Shown here piece by piece: positions 1 to 5,905 of a stretch of 6,183 nucleotides of DNA. Source of the DNA: UBA6901 sp035256085 (GTDB taxonomy: Bacteria > Pseudomonadota > Gammaproteobacteria > Acidiferrobacterales > UBA6901). The DNA is taken from positions 1 to 6,183 of the forward strand of contig DATEYP010000221.1 of assembly GCA_035256085.1 (NCBI GenBank). Direction: 5' to 3'. The translations under genes were made by a program, and so were the position numbers. The notes under the pieces are model-generated. The model did not search any database. It saw nothing but the letters and a program-made list of their open reading frames with translations, and was not told the DNA's origin. How positions within the stretch are numbered: the stretch's first letter is position 1; each line of letters opens with the position of its first letter.

Positions 1-82
1 GCGACACAACCAGCGCCACGGCGCGGCGCCGGATGACCGCGCGTGCTTCGTTCCCGATGGTCCGGAAATCTTCCTTCTTCAT
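1..82 (-). CDS. IS630-type transposase, N-terminal fragment (gene runs off the window)
   Basis: The reverse strand reads ATG at 82 and stays open for 27 codons to the window edge. The peptide begins MKKEDFRTIGNEAR and continues AVIRRRAVALVVS. This matches my memory of the start of IS630-family transposases, where a short charged leader precedes an R-RRAVALV helix that opens a helix-turn-helix domain binding the element's ends. The catalytic DDE domain would lie left of position 1 and is not visible, so intactness cannot be judged. No strong ribosome binding site precedes the ATG. The gene lies downstream of lptG on the same strand, separated by about 200 non-coding bases. A DNA-binding regulator with a similar first helix is the main alternative. 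Confidence 0.6.
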   Translation of the reverse strand, partial: MKKEDFRTIGNEARAVIRRRAVALVVS

Positions 83-121
83 GCGACATAGGTTCGCACG
101 GAAAGATGCCGTCGTCAAGTA
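1..121 (-). mobile_element. Probable right end of an IS630-type insertion sequence
   Basis: If the transposase fragment is real, the element's end should lie shortly upstream of its ATG at 82. IS630 elements insert at TA dinucleotides and duplicate them. A TA occurs at 120-121, directly outside a minus-strand CTTGACGACGG stretch (119-109) that could be the element's terminus and might also supply a -35 like hexamer (TTGACG, 118-113). No matching -10 is evident. The boundary is an inference, because the other end is outside the window. Confidence 0.3.
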
Positions 122-140
122 TTATGTTGGGATATTAGTA

Positions 141-260
141 AATATTATGAGCCGCGGATGAACGCAGATAAATACGGATTCAAAAATAACACATGGTTAA
201 TCAAAACAAATATCTGTATTCATCGCTCGATCATCCGCGTCCATCTGTGGCCAAAATATT
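141..260. repeat. Imperfect inverted repeat made of GATGAACGCA-like decamers
   Basis: This AT-richer, non-coding segment is bounded by AATATT on both sides (141-146 and 255-260). The left arm reads GCCGCG then GATGAACGCA, GATAAATACG, GATTC. The right arm, read on the minus strand, gives GGCCACA then GATGGACGCG, GATGATCGAGC, GATGAATACA, GATATTTG. Both arms are therefore built of units of about 10-11 bases starting with GAT and pointing toward the centre near 190-205. The heptamer ATATTAG occurs outside or at both borders (132-138 and 256-262). I recall similar GCGGATGAACGCAGAT-type repeats in intergenic DNA of many environmental bacteria. It lies just past the lptG stop and could act as a weak transcript end, but no stem followed by a T-run is present. 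Confidence 0.6.
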
Positions 261-281
261 AGAATTCCCTGAGGATCGCGT

Positions 282-1346
282 TCAGCGTACGCGTCGTAAC
301 ATCACCAGCGCCAACCCGAAGAACAGCAACACCGGCAACAGCGCACCGACCACCGCCGGTATGCCATAAAGCAGACCGAAAAAACCGAAAGTGCGGCTCA
401 CCACAAAAAAAGCCAATCCCAGCACAATACCCATAAACAGGCGCGCCCCGACCCCGCCGCTGCGCTGCTGCCCGAACACGAATGGAATGGCAAGCACCAT
501 CATCACCACTGTGGCCAACGGTGCCGCCAGTTTCTGCCAGAAGGCCAGAGAATAAGGGCCGGTGTTCTGCTTGTTCAGCGCAAGATGCCTGATATAGCGG
601 TACAAATGCAGCAGCGGCAGCGCCTCGGGCCGCACCGTGAACACCGACATCAGGTCGGGCGTTACCGTTGAAATCCACTCCTGCTCGCGCAGGCGGCGGC
701 TTTGTACCCGATTCTCGGCCAGCCAGCTCTCGTTCACCTCGCTGAGCTTCCAGCGATTATCCTCGAAGCGGCCGGTCTTGGCGCTGGTCTGCAGGCGCAG
801 GCGGTCGTTCTCATCGAACCGATAGATATCCACCCGCAACAGGCTCAAATCCGGCAGAACCTCTCCGATGTGCACATAGGCAGGTCCATCGCGCAGCCAT
901 AGTCCAAAATCTTTCTGCTGTTTGATGCGAACCTTGAGCGCCGTCGTGCGGCCCTGCTCGGCGATGCGTTCGGTTTCCGGTACCAGGAATTCACCGATCA
1001 GCACGGCGACCAGTGCGAGCACCAACCCGACCTTCATGGCCGTTCCCACGATACGCAGGACCGACACCCCCGCGGCGCGTATGGCCACCAGTTCGGCGTC
1101 CGCCGCCAGCGCCGACAGCCCGAGGGTGGTGCCCAACAATGCCGCCATGGGGAATACTTCGAACGCCTGGCGCGGCAAGGACAGCAACACATAGCGTACG
1201 GCATCGGCAAGCTGATAGTTCTGTTTGCCCACGTCTCCCAGTGCATCCACGAATTGAATGAAAGAGAACAGCGCCAGCAGGACACCCAGCACCAGCAGCG
1301 TATTTGTAAAGATGGTGACGGCTAGGTAGCGCTCAAGAATCTTCAT
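282..1346 (-). CDS. lptG: LPS export ABC transporter permease LptG
   Basis: LptG is one of two transmembrane subunits of the inner-membrane LptB2FG complex. That complex uses ATP hydrolysed by LptB to extract lipopolysaccharide and pass it to LptC and the periplasmic bridge. The product of 354 residues begins MKILERYLAV, close in length to E. coli LptG (360). It shows three N-terminal hydrophobic segments (about 10-33, 55-80, 100-122), a hydrophilic periplasmic beta-jellyroll region (about 125-270), and three C-terminal segments (about 273-292, 301-322, 330-350). The AELVAIRAAG segment (84-93), including E85, is where the coupling helix contacts LptB in known structures. The ATG at 1346 is chosen over an in-frame ATG at 1361 because it overlaps the lptF stop as ATGA and has a GGAGG eight bases upstream. 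The gene is complete, with a TGA at 284-282. Confidence 0.95.
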   Translation of the reverse strand: MKILERYLAVTIFTNTLLVLGVLLALFSFIQFVDALGDVGKQNYQLADAVRYVLLSLPRQAFEVFPMAALLGTTLGLSALAADAELVAIRAAGVSVLRIVGTAMKVGLVLALVAVLIGEFLVPETERIAEQGRTTALKVRIKQQKDFGLWLRDGPAYVHIGEVLPDLSLLRVDIYRFDENDRLRLQTSAKTGRFEDNRWKLSEVNESWLAENRVQSRRLREQEWISTVTPDLMSVFTVRPEALPLLHLYRYIRHLALNKQNTGPYSLAFWQKLAAPLATVVMMVLAIPFVFGQQRSGGVGARLFMGIVLGLAFFVVSRTFGFFGLLYGIPAVVGALLPVLLFFGLALVMLRRVR

Positions 1347-2461
1347 GCCGGACGCCTCCAAAACAGCGCGTGCACAGGCAGCAGCGGCCGGTTATTGGCG
1401 CGCCGCCAAAACATATAGGCGCCGAGCACCAGAAACAAGGCGTGCACCCACCACAGGCCAAACTCCGCGGGCACACGCTCGCGCTTGAGCATGGCGTCCG
1501 CCACACCCAGTAGATTGCTGTACAGGAAATAGGCGACAATCGCCACAAACAGGCTGGCGTAGCGGCCACGACGCGGCTGGGTATAGGCAAACACCAGCGC
1601 GAAAAGTGTCAACATCAATAACGCCAACGGCTTGGACAAGCGCCAGTGCAGCTCGGCGCTGGCGGCGCGCCCAGGATCGGCGAACAGTTTCCGGGTGGGC
1701 GTGGCGTGCAGCGACGTATGTCGCAGCACTGGCGCCGGCAGCTCGACGCGTAAGGCGTAACGCTCGAAGACGATCATCCGGTAATCGCCCTGACCGGGGG
1801 TGCCGTCGTAGCGTACACCGTCACTTAGAACCAGGAACCGTCCACCGGTTGCCGCGTCAGTCACTTCCCGGCCGGACTTCGCCACCATCACGCCCTGGCG
1901 GTTGAGATTGTGGGTGGCCACGAATACCTTCTGCATCACCTCTCCGCGACCCATGCTTTCGATGTAGTACACACCCCCTTCCCGCGTCTTATCGCTCTGC
2001 TGGATTTCATTGAAGACACCCGGAATGATGCCGGCCGCCTCGTAACGGCCGCTTTCGTCCTGCTTGATCTGCGCAATCAACCGCGAAGCAACGGGCGCGA
2101 GATAAAACGCCAGCAACGTCACGACAATGGCAAATCCGGCCGCGATCAGCAGCACCGGCCGCAATAACTGCGTCAGACCCACTCCGCAGGCGGCGAGCAC
2201 GGTCATTTCGTTATCCTGGTACCAGCGCCCAAGCGTGATGAGCACGCCGATGTAGAACGCCAGCGGCAGCATGAGGCTCAGAATTTCTACCGTCTGCAGA
2301 CCCAGCACGGTAAAGACAAACTTTACGGGAAAACTTCCGGCCGCGGCCTTGGCGAGTATCTTGACCAGGCTGACTACCATGAACAGCGCGACGAAAACGA
2401 ACACCACTGCCAAGGTGGTGGTGGTGAGCTCGCGCAACAGCGCCCGATTAATGATCTGCAT
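1343..2461 (-). CDS. lptF: LPS export ABC transporter permease LptF
   Basis: LptF is the partner of LptG in the inner-membrane lipopolysaccharide transporter LptB2FG. The 372-residue product begins MQIINRALLREL, compared with 366 residues in E. coli LptF. Hydrophobic segments lie at about 17-36, 50-80, 100-121, 277-294, 301-320 and 335-352, with a periplasmic jellyroll region at about 130-270. The segment DNEMTVLAACGVG (83-95), with E85, corresponds to the LptB-contacting coupling helix. The TGA overlaps the lptG ATG by four bases, so the two subunits are probably made together. An in-frame ATG at 2506 would add 15 residues, but that ATG and much of the added sequence come from a dispersed repeat (2489-2511) and lack a ribosome binding site. 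The ATG at 2461 has AGGAG at 2479-2475, at a long spacing of 13 bases, so the start is likely but not certain. Confidence 0.94.
   Translation of the reverse strand: MQIINRALLRELTTTTLAVVFVFVALFMVVSLVKILAKAAAGSFPVKFVFTVLGLQTVEILSLMLPLAFYIGVLITLGRWYQDNEMTVLAACGVGLTQLLRPVLLIAAGFAIVVTLLAFYLAPVASRLIAQIKQDESGRYEAAGIIPGVFNEIQQSDKTREGGVYYIESMGRGEVMQKVFVATHNLNRQGVMVAKSGREVTDAATGGRFLVLSDGVRYDGTPGQGDYRMIVFERYALRVELPAPVLRHTSLHATPTRKLFADPGRAASAELHWRLSKPLALLMLTLFALVFAYTQPRRGRYASLFVAIVAYFLYSNLLGVADAMLKRERVPAEFGLWWVHALFLVLGAYMFWRRANNRPLLPVHALFWRRPA
1355..1359 (-). promoter_or_regulatory. Ribosome binding site of lptG, decides the start
   Basis: The reverse strand reads GGAGG here, followed by eight bases and then ATG at 1346. 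The site is inside the last codons of lptF. It would lie downstream of most of any initiation region for the alternative ATG at 1361, so it supports the shorter LptG and translational coupling with lptF. Confidence 0.8.
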
Positions 2462-2488
2462 GTCGGAAAAACTGCTCCTGCGTTTGTC

Positions 2489-2598
2489 CAGTGAAGGAAG
2501 CCTCATTCACTGACGGCTTCGCGCCCGGCACTTCTGCCCAGTGACTGAAGCCTCATTCGCTATGGAGTAATGCCGAGTGAATGAGGCTTCAGTCACTG
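2489..2598. repeat. Three-copy 23-base repeat, two copies forming a long hairpin
   Basis: Copies of a CAGTGACTGAAGCCTCATTC-type 23-mer lie at 2489-2511 and 2539-2561 (plus orientation) and 2576-2598 (minus orientation). Copies two and three are complementary at 22 of 23 positions around a 14-base loop (2562-2575), giving a very strong potential hairpin. Copy one differs from copy two at three positions and could pair with copy three instead. The array lies immediately upstream of lptF, and copy one overlaps the rejected upstream LptF start. There is no T-run after the stem, so it is not a standard terminator. A REP-like or non-autonomous mobile origin is possible but not shown. Confidence 0.75.
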
Positions 2599-2938
2599 CA
2601 GGAGTCCGAAGCGGCCGCCGTCCATGGCGATCGCGCTCGCGCTACCTCGGCAACGACTCCCGGTATTGCTCTCGGTCCTTGCTCCCGGCAGAAATCTACC
2701 TCCGCCATCCGTGGCGTCGTACCTCCTCCGTTCCTGAAGTCGCGTCCTGCGCGGGGAGAGAAACGTTGCCAAAAACGGCTGGAACAGGCGATCATTGCGA
2801 ATAGCGCCCGGATCAACAAGAATCCTGTCTGACGCTGCACTCTGACTGCCGGTTTTTCCAAGGAAATCCGCCGGTCGCGTGTAAAGGTTTGGACTGACTA
2901 TAACACAATCATCCCCGGGAAAATCCGGCCGGAACCAC
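2599..2938. other. Non-coding interval between divergent lptF and pepA
   Basis: I see no credible gene in these 340 bases. Open frames on both strands (2589-2861 minus; 2577-2804 and 2581-2832 plus) give Arg/Ser/Pro-rich peptides without recognisable domains or ribosome binding sites, and they begin or end in the neighbouring repeat. The first half contains four spaced heptamers of the CTCCCGG type (2644-2688), and the style resembles intergenic repeats seen in other gammaproteobacteria. The last 80 bases probably contain the pepA promoter. Promoters for lptF must also lie in the interval between the two genes, but none is convincing. Confidence 0.6.
2897..2904. promoter_or_regulatory. Possible -10 element for pepA, also readable on the opposite strand
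   Basis: TATAAC at 2899-2904 is close to the sigma-70 -10 consensus and sits about 45 bases before the pepA ATG, with TG three bases further upstream at 2895-2896. The -35 region at 17 bases spacing is poor. The same bases on the minus strand read TATAGT (2902-2897), which could in principle serve lptF with a long leader. This is judged by eye only. Confidence 0.25.
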
Positions 2939-2943
2939 AGGAG
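2939..2943 (+). promoter_or_regulatory. Ribosome binding site of pepA
   Basis: AGGAG precedes the ATG at 2949 by five bases. It is the clearest Shine-Dalgarno sequence on the plus strand of the window and fixes the PepA start. Confidence 0.85.
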
Positions 2944-2948
2944 CGAGC

Positions 2949-4475
2949 ATGGAATACACGGTCAAAAGCGGCGACCCCGAGAAACAGCGCAGCGCCTGCG
3001 TGGTGGTCGGCCTGTTCGAGGGCCGCAAACTGTCGCCCAGCGCGCGTCGCCTGGACGAAGCCGCGCAGGGGGGTCTCACCGCGATCCTGCGGCGCGGCGA
3101 TATCGAAGGCAAGACCGGCCAGACCCTGCTGCTGCATAGCCCGTCGGGCCTGCTGTGCGAGCGCCTGCTGCTCGTCGGCTGCGGCAAAGAGAAGGATTTC
3201 CACGAGGGCCGTTATCGCGAGACGCTCGCGAAAATGGCCAAGACACTGACCGGGACCGGTGCCACCGAGGCCGCAGTCTTCCTCACCGAGCTCGAGGTAA
3301 AGGGCCGCGACATCGCCTGGAAACTGCGCCACGCGGTCGAATCGGTGCAGATGGCGCTCTACAAGTTCGATCGCCTGAAAAGCCAAAAGTCCGAAAAGAA
3401 ACGCCCGCTGCGCAAGCTGATACTCACGGTCGGCAAGCGCAGTGAACTCGCGGCCGGCGAAACTGCCGTGCAACAGGGACTCGCCATCAGCGCCGGCATG
3501 CATCTCGCGCGTGACCTTGGCAATCTGCCGGGCAATATCTGCACGCCCAGTTATCTCGCCGATCAGGCGCGCGAGCTCGAACACCAGTACGGCGTGAAGA
3601 CCACGGTGCTGGAGCGCGAGGACATGGAAAAACTCGGCATGGGCGCGCTGCTGTCGGTGGCGCGCGGCAGCCGCCAACCGCCCAAGCTCATTACCATCGA
3701 GTACCAGGGCGGCAAGGCCGACGAGCCGCCGGTGGCGCTGGTCGGCAAGGGCCTGACCTTCGATGCCGGCGGCATTTCCATCAAGCCGGCGGCCGCCATG
3801 GACGAAATGAAATACGACATGTGCGGCGGCGCCACGGTTCTCGCTGTCATCAAGGCGTGTGCTGAACTGAAGCTGCCGATCAATGTCGTCGGCGTGATTC
3901 CGTCGAGCGAGAACCTGCCGGACGGTGACGCCAACAAGCCGGGTGACATCGTCACCTCCATGTCCGGCCAGACTATCGAAATACTCAACACCGATGCCGA
4001 GGGTCGTCTGATCCTGTGCGACGCGCTCACCTACACCGAGCGCTTCCACCCGGTCGCGGTGGTGGACATCGCCACGCTCACCGGCGCCTGCGTGATCGCG
4101 CTCGGCGCGCACGCCAGCGGCCTGCTGGCCAACAACGACCAGCTGGCGCGCGATCTGCTCAATGCCGGCAAGTACGCGCACGACCGCGCCTGGCAGTTGC
4201 CGCTCTGGGAGGATTACCAGAAACAGCTCGACAGCAACTTCGCCGACATGGCCAACATCGGCGGGCGCGAGGCCGGCACCATCACCGCCGCCTGCTTCCT
4301 GGCGCGCTATACCAAGAAGTTCAAATGGGCGCACCTCGACATCGCCGGCACCGCCTGGCTCGGCGGCAAGCAAAAAGGCGGGACCGGAAGGCCGGTGCCG
4401 TTGCTGACCACCTGGCTGATCCAGCGCAGCGAGGCCCTTCGACCAGGCTCAGGACAGGCCGGTGCCGCGAAATGA
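2949..4475 (+). CDS. pepA: Cytosol (leucyl) aminopeptidase PepA, family M17
   Basis: PepA removes N-terminal residues such as leucine from peptides in the cytosol, using two metal ions in a hexameric enzyme. In E. coli it also acts as a DNA-binding accessory factor in Xer recombination and carAB control; whether that holds here is unknown. The 508-residue product has an N-terminal domain (about 1-165) and the catalytic domain (about 185-495). The M17 signature NTDAEGRL is at 347-354. By alignment with E. coli PepA (offset of three), metal ligands are K267, D272, D290, D349 and E351, and catalytic residues are K279 and R353; all are present. AGGAG precedes the start. The last 15 residues, SEALRPGSGQAGAAK, are unusual and are encoded mainly by a short dispersed repeat. 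The stop overlaps the holC start as ATGA. Confidence 0.97.
   Translation: MEYTVKSGDPEKQRSACVVVGLFEGRKLSPSARRLDEAAQGGLTAILRRGDIEGKTGQTLLLHSPSGLLCERLLLVGCGKEKDFHEGRYRETLAKMAKTLTGTGATEAAVFLTELEVKGRDIAWKLRHAVESVQMALYKFDRLKSQKSEKKRPLRKLILTVGKRSELAAGETAVQQGLAISAGMHLARDLGNLPGNICTPSYLADQARELEHQYGVKTTVLEREDMEKLGMGALLSVARGSRQPPKLITIEYQGGKADEPPVALVGKGLTFDAGGISIKPAAAMDEMKYDMCGGATVLAVIKACAELKLPINVVGVIPSSENLPDGDANKPGDIVTSMSGQTIEILNTDAEGRLILCDALTYTERFHPVAVVDIATLTGACVIALGAHASGLLANNDQLARDLLNAGKYAHDRAWQLPLWEDYQKQLDSNFADMANIGGREAGTITAACFLARYTKKFKWAHLDIAGTAWLGGKQKGGTGRPVPLLTTWLIQRSEALRPGSGQAGAAK
4435..4460. repeat. CCTTCGAC...AGGCTCAGG dispersed repeat inside the 3' end of pepA
   Basis: The 26 bases contain CCCTTCGACCAGGCTCAGG followed by ACAGGCC. 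I recognise this as a form of a short repeat seen in many environmental bacterial genomes, often translated as LRxGSGQA; here it gives LRPGSGQA. Internally it holds an imperfect direct duplication, GACCAGGC (4441-4448) and GACAGGC (4453-4459), separated by TCAG. It lies in frame, 12 bases before the holC start. Family assignment rests on memory rather than on a search. Confidence 0.6.
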
Positions 4476-4897
4476 CCAAGGTGGATTTCTACCTGCTGGG
4501 CGCCGACGCCGACAGCCGCGAGCGCATCGCCTGCCGGCTCGCGGAGAAGGCCTGGCGCCTCGGCAATCGGGTCTACCTGCTCGCGCCGGACAAACCGGCG
4601 GCGCTCGAACTGGACGAACTGCTCTGGACCTTCAGCCAGGGCGGCTTCGTGCCGCATGCGATGTACGCGAATGACGACGACGCAGAAGCCCACCCGGTGC
4701 TGATCGGCCATAACGAGCCGCCGGCTGCGCTGCACGACGTGCTCATCAGTCTGGCACCCGAAGTGCCCGCGTGGTTCAGTCGCTTCACGCGCATCGCCGA
4801 GCTGGTTGGCGCCACTGAAGAAGACAAAGTGCGGGGACGCGAACGCTTCCGCTTTTACCGCGAGCGCGGTTACCCGCTAGAGACCCATAACCTCTGA
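4472..4897 (+). CDS. holC: DNA polymerase III chi subunit HolC
   Basis: HolC (chi) pairs with psi (HolD) in the clamp-loader complex of the replicative polymerase and binds the C-terminal tail of single-stranded DNA-binding protein. The 141-residue product is of usual length (E. coli 147). Family-typical blocks are visible: MTKVDFYLL at the start, AEKAWRLGNRVYLL (24-37), LLWTF with GFVPH (50-62), VPAWFSRFTRIAELV (98-112), and a C-terminal GRERFRFYRERGYPLETHNL. The ATG at 4472 overlaps the pepA stop by four bases. There is no Shine-Dalgarno sequence; the dispersed repeat occupies the place where one would be expected, so translation probably depends on coupling to pepA. A longer in-frame reading back into pepA (from 4016) is an out-of-frame shadow of pepA and is not part of the gene. 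Confidence 0.93.
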   Translation: MTKVDFYLLGADADSRERIACRLAEKAWRLGNRVYLLAPDKPAALELDELLWTFSQGGFVPHAMYANDDDAEAHPVLIGHNEPPAALHDVLISLAPEVPAWFSRFTRIAELVGATEEDKVRGRERFRFYRERGYPLETHNL

Positions 4898-4907
4898 CAG
4901 GCAGTGC

Positions 4908-4990
4908 TGAGTGATTAGTAATAAGTGATAAGTTTATGATGGCGCGAAGTGCCGCCCTTTACTGATCACTTAGAACTTAAAACTAAAACT
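4908..4990. repeat. AT-rich inverted repeat between holC and the next gene
   Basis: The spacer departs sharply from the GC-rich surroundings. AAGTGATAAGT (4923-4933) pairs with ACTGATCACTT (4961-4971) at ten of eleven positions. The loop contains a small GC hairpin, GGCGC/GAA/GTGCC (4941-4953). The flanks are TGATTAGTAATAAGTGAT-like on the left and AGAACTTAAAACTAAAACT on the right. The structure could pause or end transcription after holC, but the following T-run is only three bases. I recall similar AGTGATTAGT-type sequences as dispersed intergenic repeats in environmental genomes. Confidence 0.55.
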
Positions 4991-5006
4991 GGGTTTTCAA
5001 AGACGC

Positions 5007-5840
5007 ATGAGCACAACCCGCAAACCCAAACCCCCGGACAAGGGTGCGCCGCCGCCCGAGCACAAACCATCGCGCAAGGTTGCCCTCGAAGAGGTCATGC
5101 GCTCGCTGCAGGATCTGGTCAGCAATGAGCTGGCGACCGAGCCGGCGAAACAACCCGCTGCGCCCACGGCGGACACGTCAAAGAAATCGCGCGGTGCCGG
5201 CAAACAACCGGCCGCACCCGGCGCGTCACCGCCGGAAACCGAAGCGGCCTCCGCAGAAACTACTCTGCAAGTCGAGTCCATCACCCTGGAAGGCTTGCCG
5301 GAGGTCGCCGCCACAACTCAGTCGACGCCGGAACCGCAAGCGGCGCCGAAACATGTAATCCCGGCCGGCGGCCTACAGCAGGAGCTGCCGTATCTGGACA
5401 CCCAGTCTCCAGCGCCAAGTGTTCGTCAGCCCAGCGGCGCGGCGCCCGAAATCCCATCTGCCGCCGCCACCGCTGATACAGGCAACGATGCTCCGTCTGA
5501 TGTCTCCGCGCCACCCATGGACATGGCAGTGCCGGCGCCGCCCGAGGAATTAAACTGGGACGATATTCCGGTTCTGGAAGAAGCCGTGGAAATGCTCGAA
5601 GAAACCGAGGCCAACGAGACTGGCCATGCGGTGGGTGGACCTGCGGCCACGAACCTGCCGCCCGCCGATGCCGCGCGTCGTCTCGCCATCCAGGTTGCGG
5701 CACGCCTTAATGTGGAGCTCCGCAAATCCGGCCAGGCGGGCCTCAGCAGCGACATTATCACACGGCTGGCCCGGCTGCTGCAGGAAGCGCTGGCGAAGGG
5801 CGTGTCAAACATGGAAAATACCCCGCCGGACAAGCACTGA
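5007..5840 (+). CDS. Unrecognised Pro/Ala-rich protein encoded between holC and valS
   Basis: I do not recognise this 277-residue protein. It is hydrophilic, with no signal peptide or membrane segment. Two regions look structured. The first is a short predicted helix near the N-terminus (about 22-44, containing VALEEVMRSLQDLVSNEL). The second is a C-terminal helical hairpin (about 221-266, containing RRLAIQVAARLNVEL and IITRLARLLQEAL). Between them lie about 170 residues of low-complexity Pro/Ala/Glu/Thr sequence, with KQPAAP twice (48-53, 66-71) and an acidic segment ELNWDDIPVLEEAVEMLEE (181-199). The ATG at 5007 has no clear Shine-Dalgarno sequence, and an in-frame TAG at 4971 excludes a much longer form. 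I recall hypothetical proteins at the same place in other gammaproteobacteria such as Pseudomonas, which suggests a conserved but fast-evolving gene. Coding is supported by codon-like GC bias and the conserved-looking ends, not by homology. Confidence 0.75.
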   Translation: MSTTRKPKPPDKGAPPPEHKPSRKVALEEVMRSLQDLVSNELATEPAKQPAAPTADTSKKSRGAGKQPAAPGASPPETEAASAETTLQVESITLEGLPEVAATTQSTPEPQAAPKHVIPAGGLQQELPYLDTQSPAPSVRQPSGAAPEIPSAAATADTGNDAPSDVSAPPMDMAVPAPPEELNWDDIPVLEEAVEMLEETEANETGHAVGGPAATNLPPADAARRLAIQVAARLNVELRKSGQAGLSSDIITRLARLLQEALAKGVSNMENTPPDKH

Positions 5841-5905
5841 TTCTGGCAGAATGCGCACCGAACCGGCGCCCGCTTCCGCCGTTCACCCAACCACACGATA
5901 ATCCC

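Noticed and set aside
259..678. Minus-strand frame of 139 codons overlapping lptG
   Set aside because: It is a shifted frame inside lptG on the same strand, Ala/Gly/Arg-rich and without family features.
1347..1361. Longer LptG starting at 1361
   Set aside because: The GGAGG and the ATGA overlap both point to the ATG at 1346, and family members start at that methionine.
2462..2506. Longer LptF starting at 2506
   Set aside because: The extra 15 residues are largely repeat-encoded, the ATG lacks a ribosome binding site, and the family begins at the helix following MQIINR.
2489..2598. Repeat cluster as a CRISPR array
   Set aside because: There are only three copies, one inverted, with unequal spacers and no cas genes nearby.
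2577..2861. Small open frames in the lptF-pepA interval on both strands
   Set aside because: They begin or end in the 23-base repeat, have no ribosome binding site and give low-complexity Arg/Ser/Pro peptides in several frames at once, as expected of GC-rich non-coding DNA.
2898..4373. Minus-strand open frame of 491 codons opposite pepA
   Set aside because: It is wholly antisense to a clearly real pepA. The product is rich in Gly/Ala/Arg/His without domain motifs, and long antisense frames are expected opposite GC-rich genes with strong third-position bias.
4016..4471. In-frame extension upstream of holC
   Set aside because: The extension is the shifted frame of pepA and is Arg/His/Pro-rich. 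The HolC family begins at MTKVDFYLL, whose ATG overlaps the pepA stop.
4908..4990. Standard rho-independent terminator after holC
   Set aside because: Pairing exists but the GC stem is only five base pairs with one G-T pair, and no run of T follows.
5842..5860. Sigma-54-like TGGCAGAATGCGCA before valS
   Set aside because: A GG is present but the required GC at the correct spacing is absent; valS is a housekeeping gene not expected to use sigma-54.
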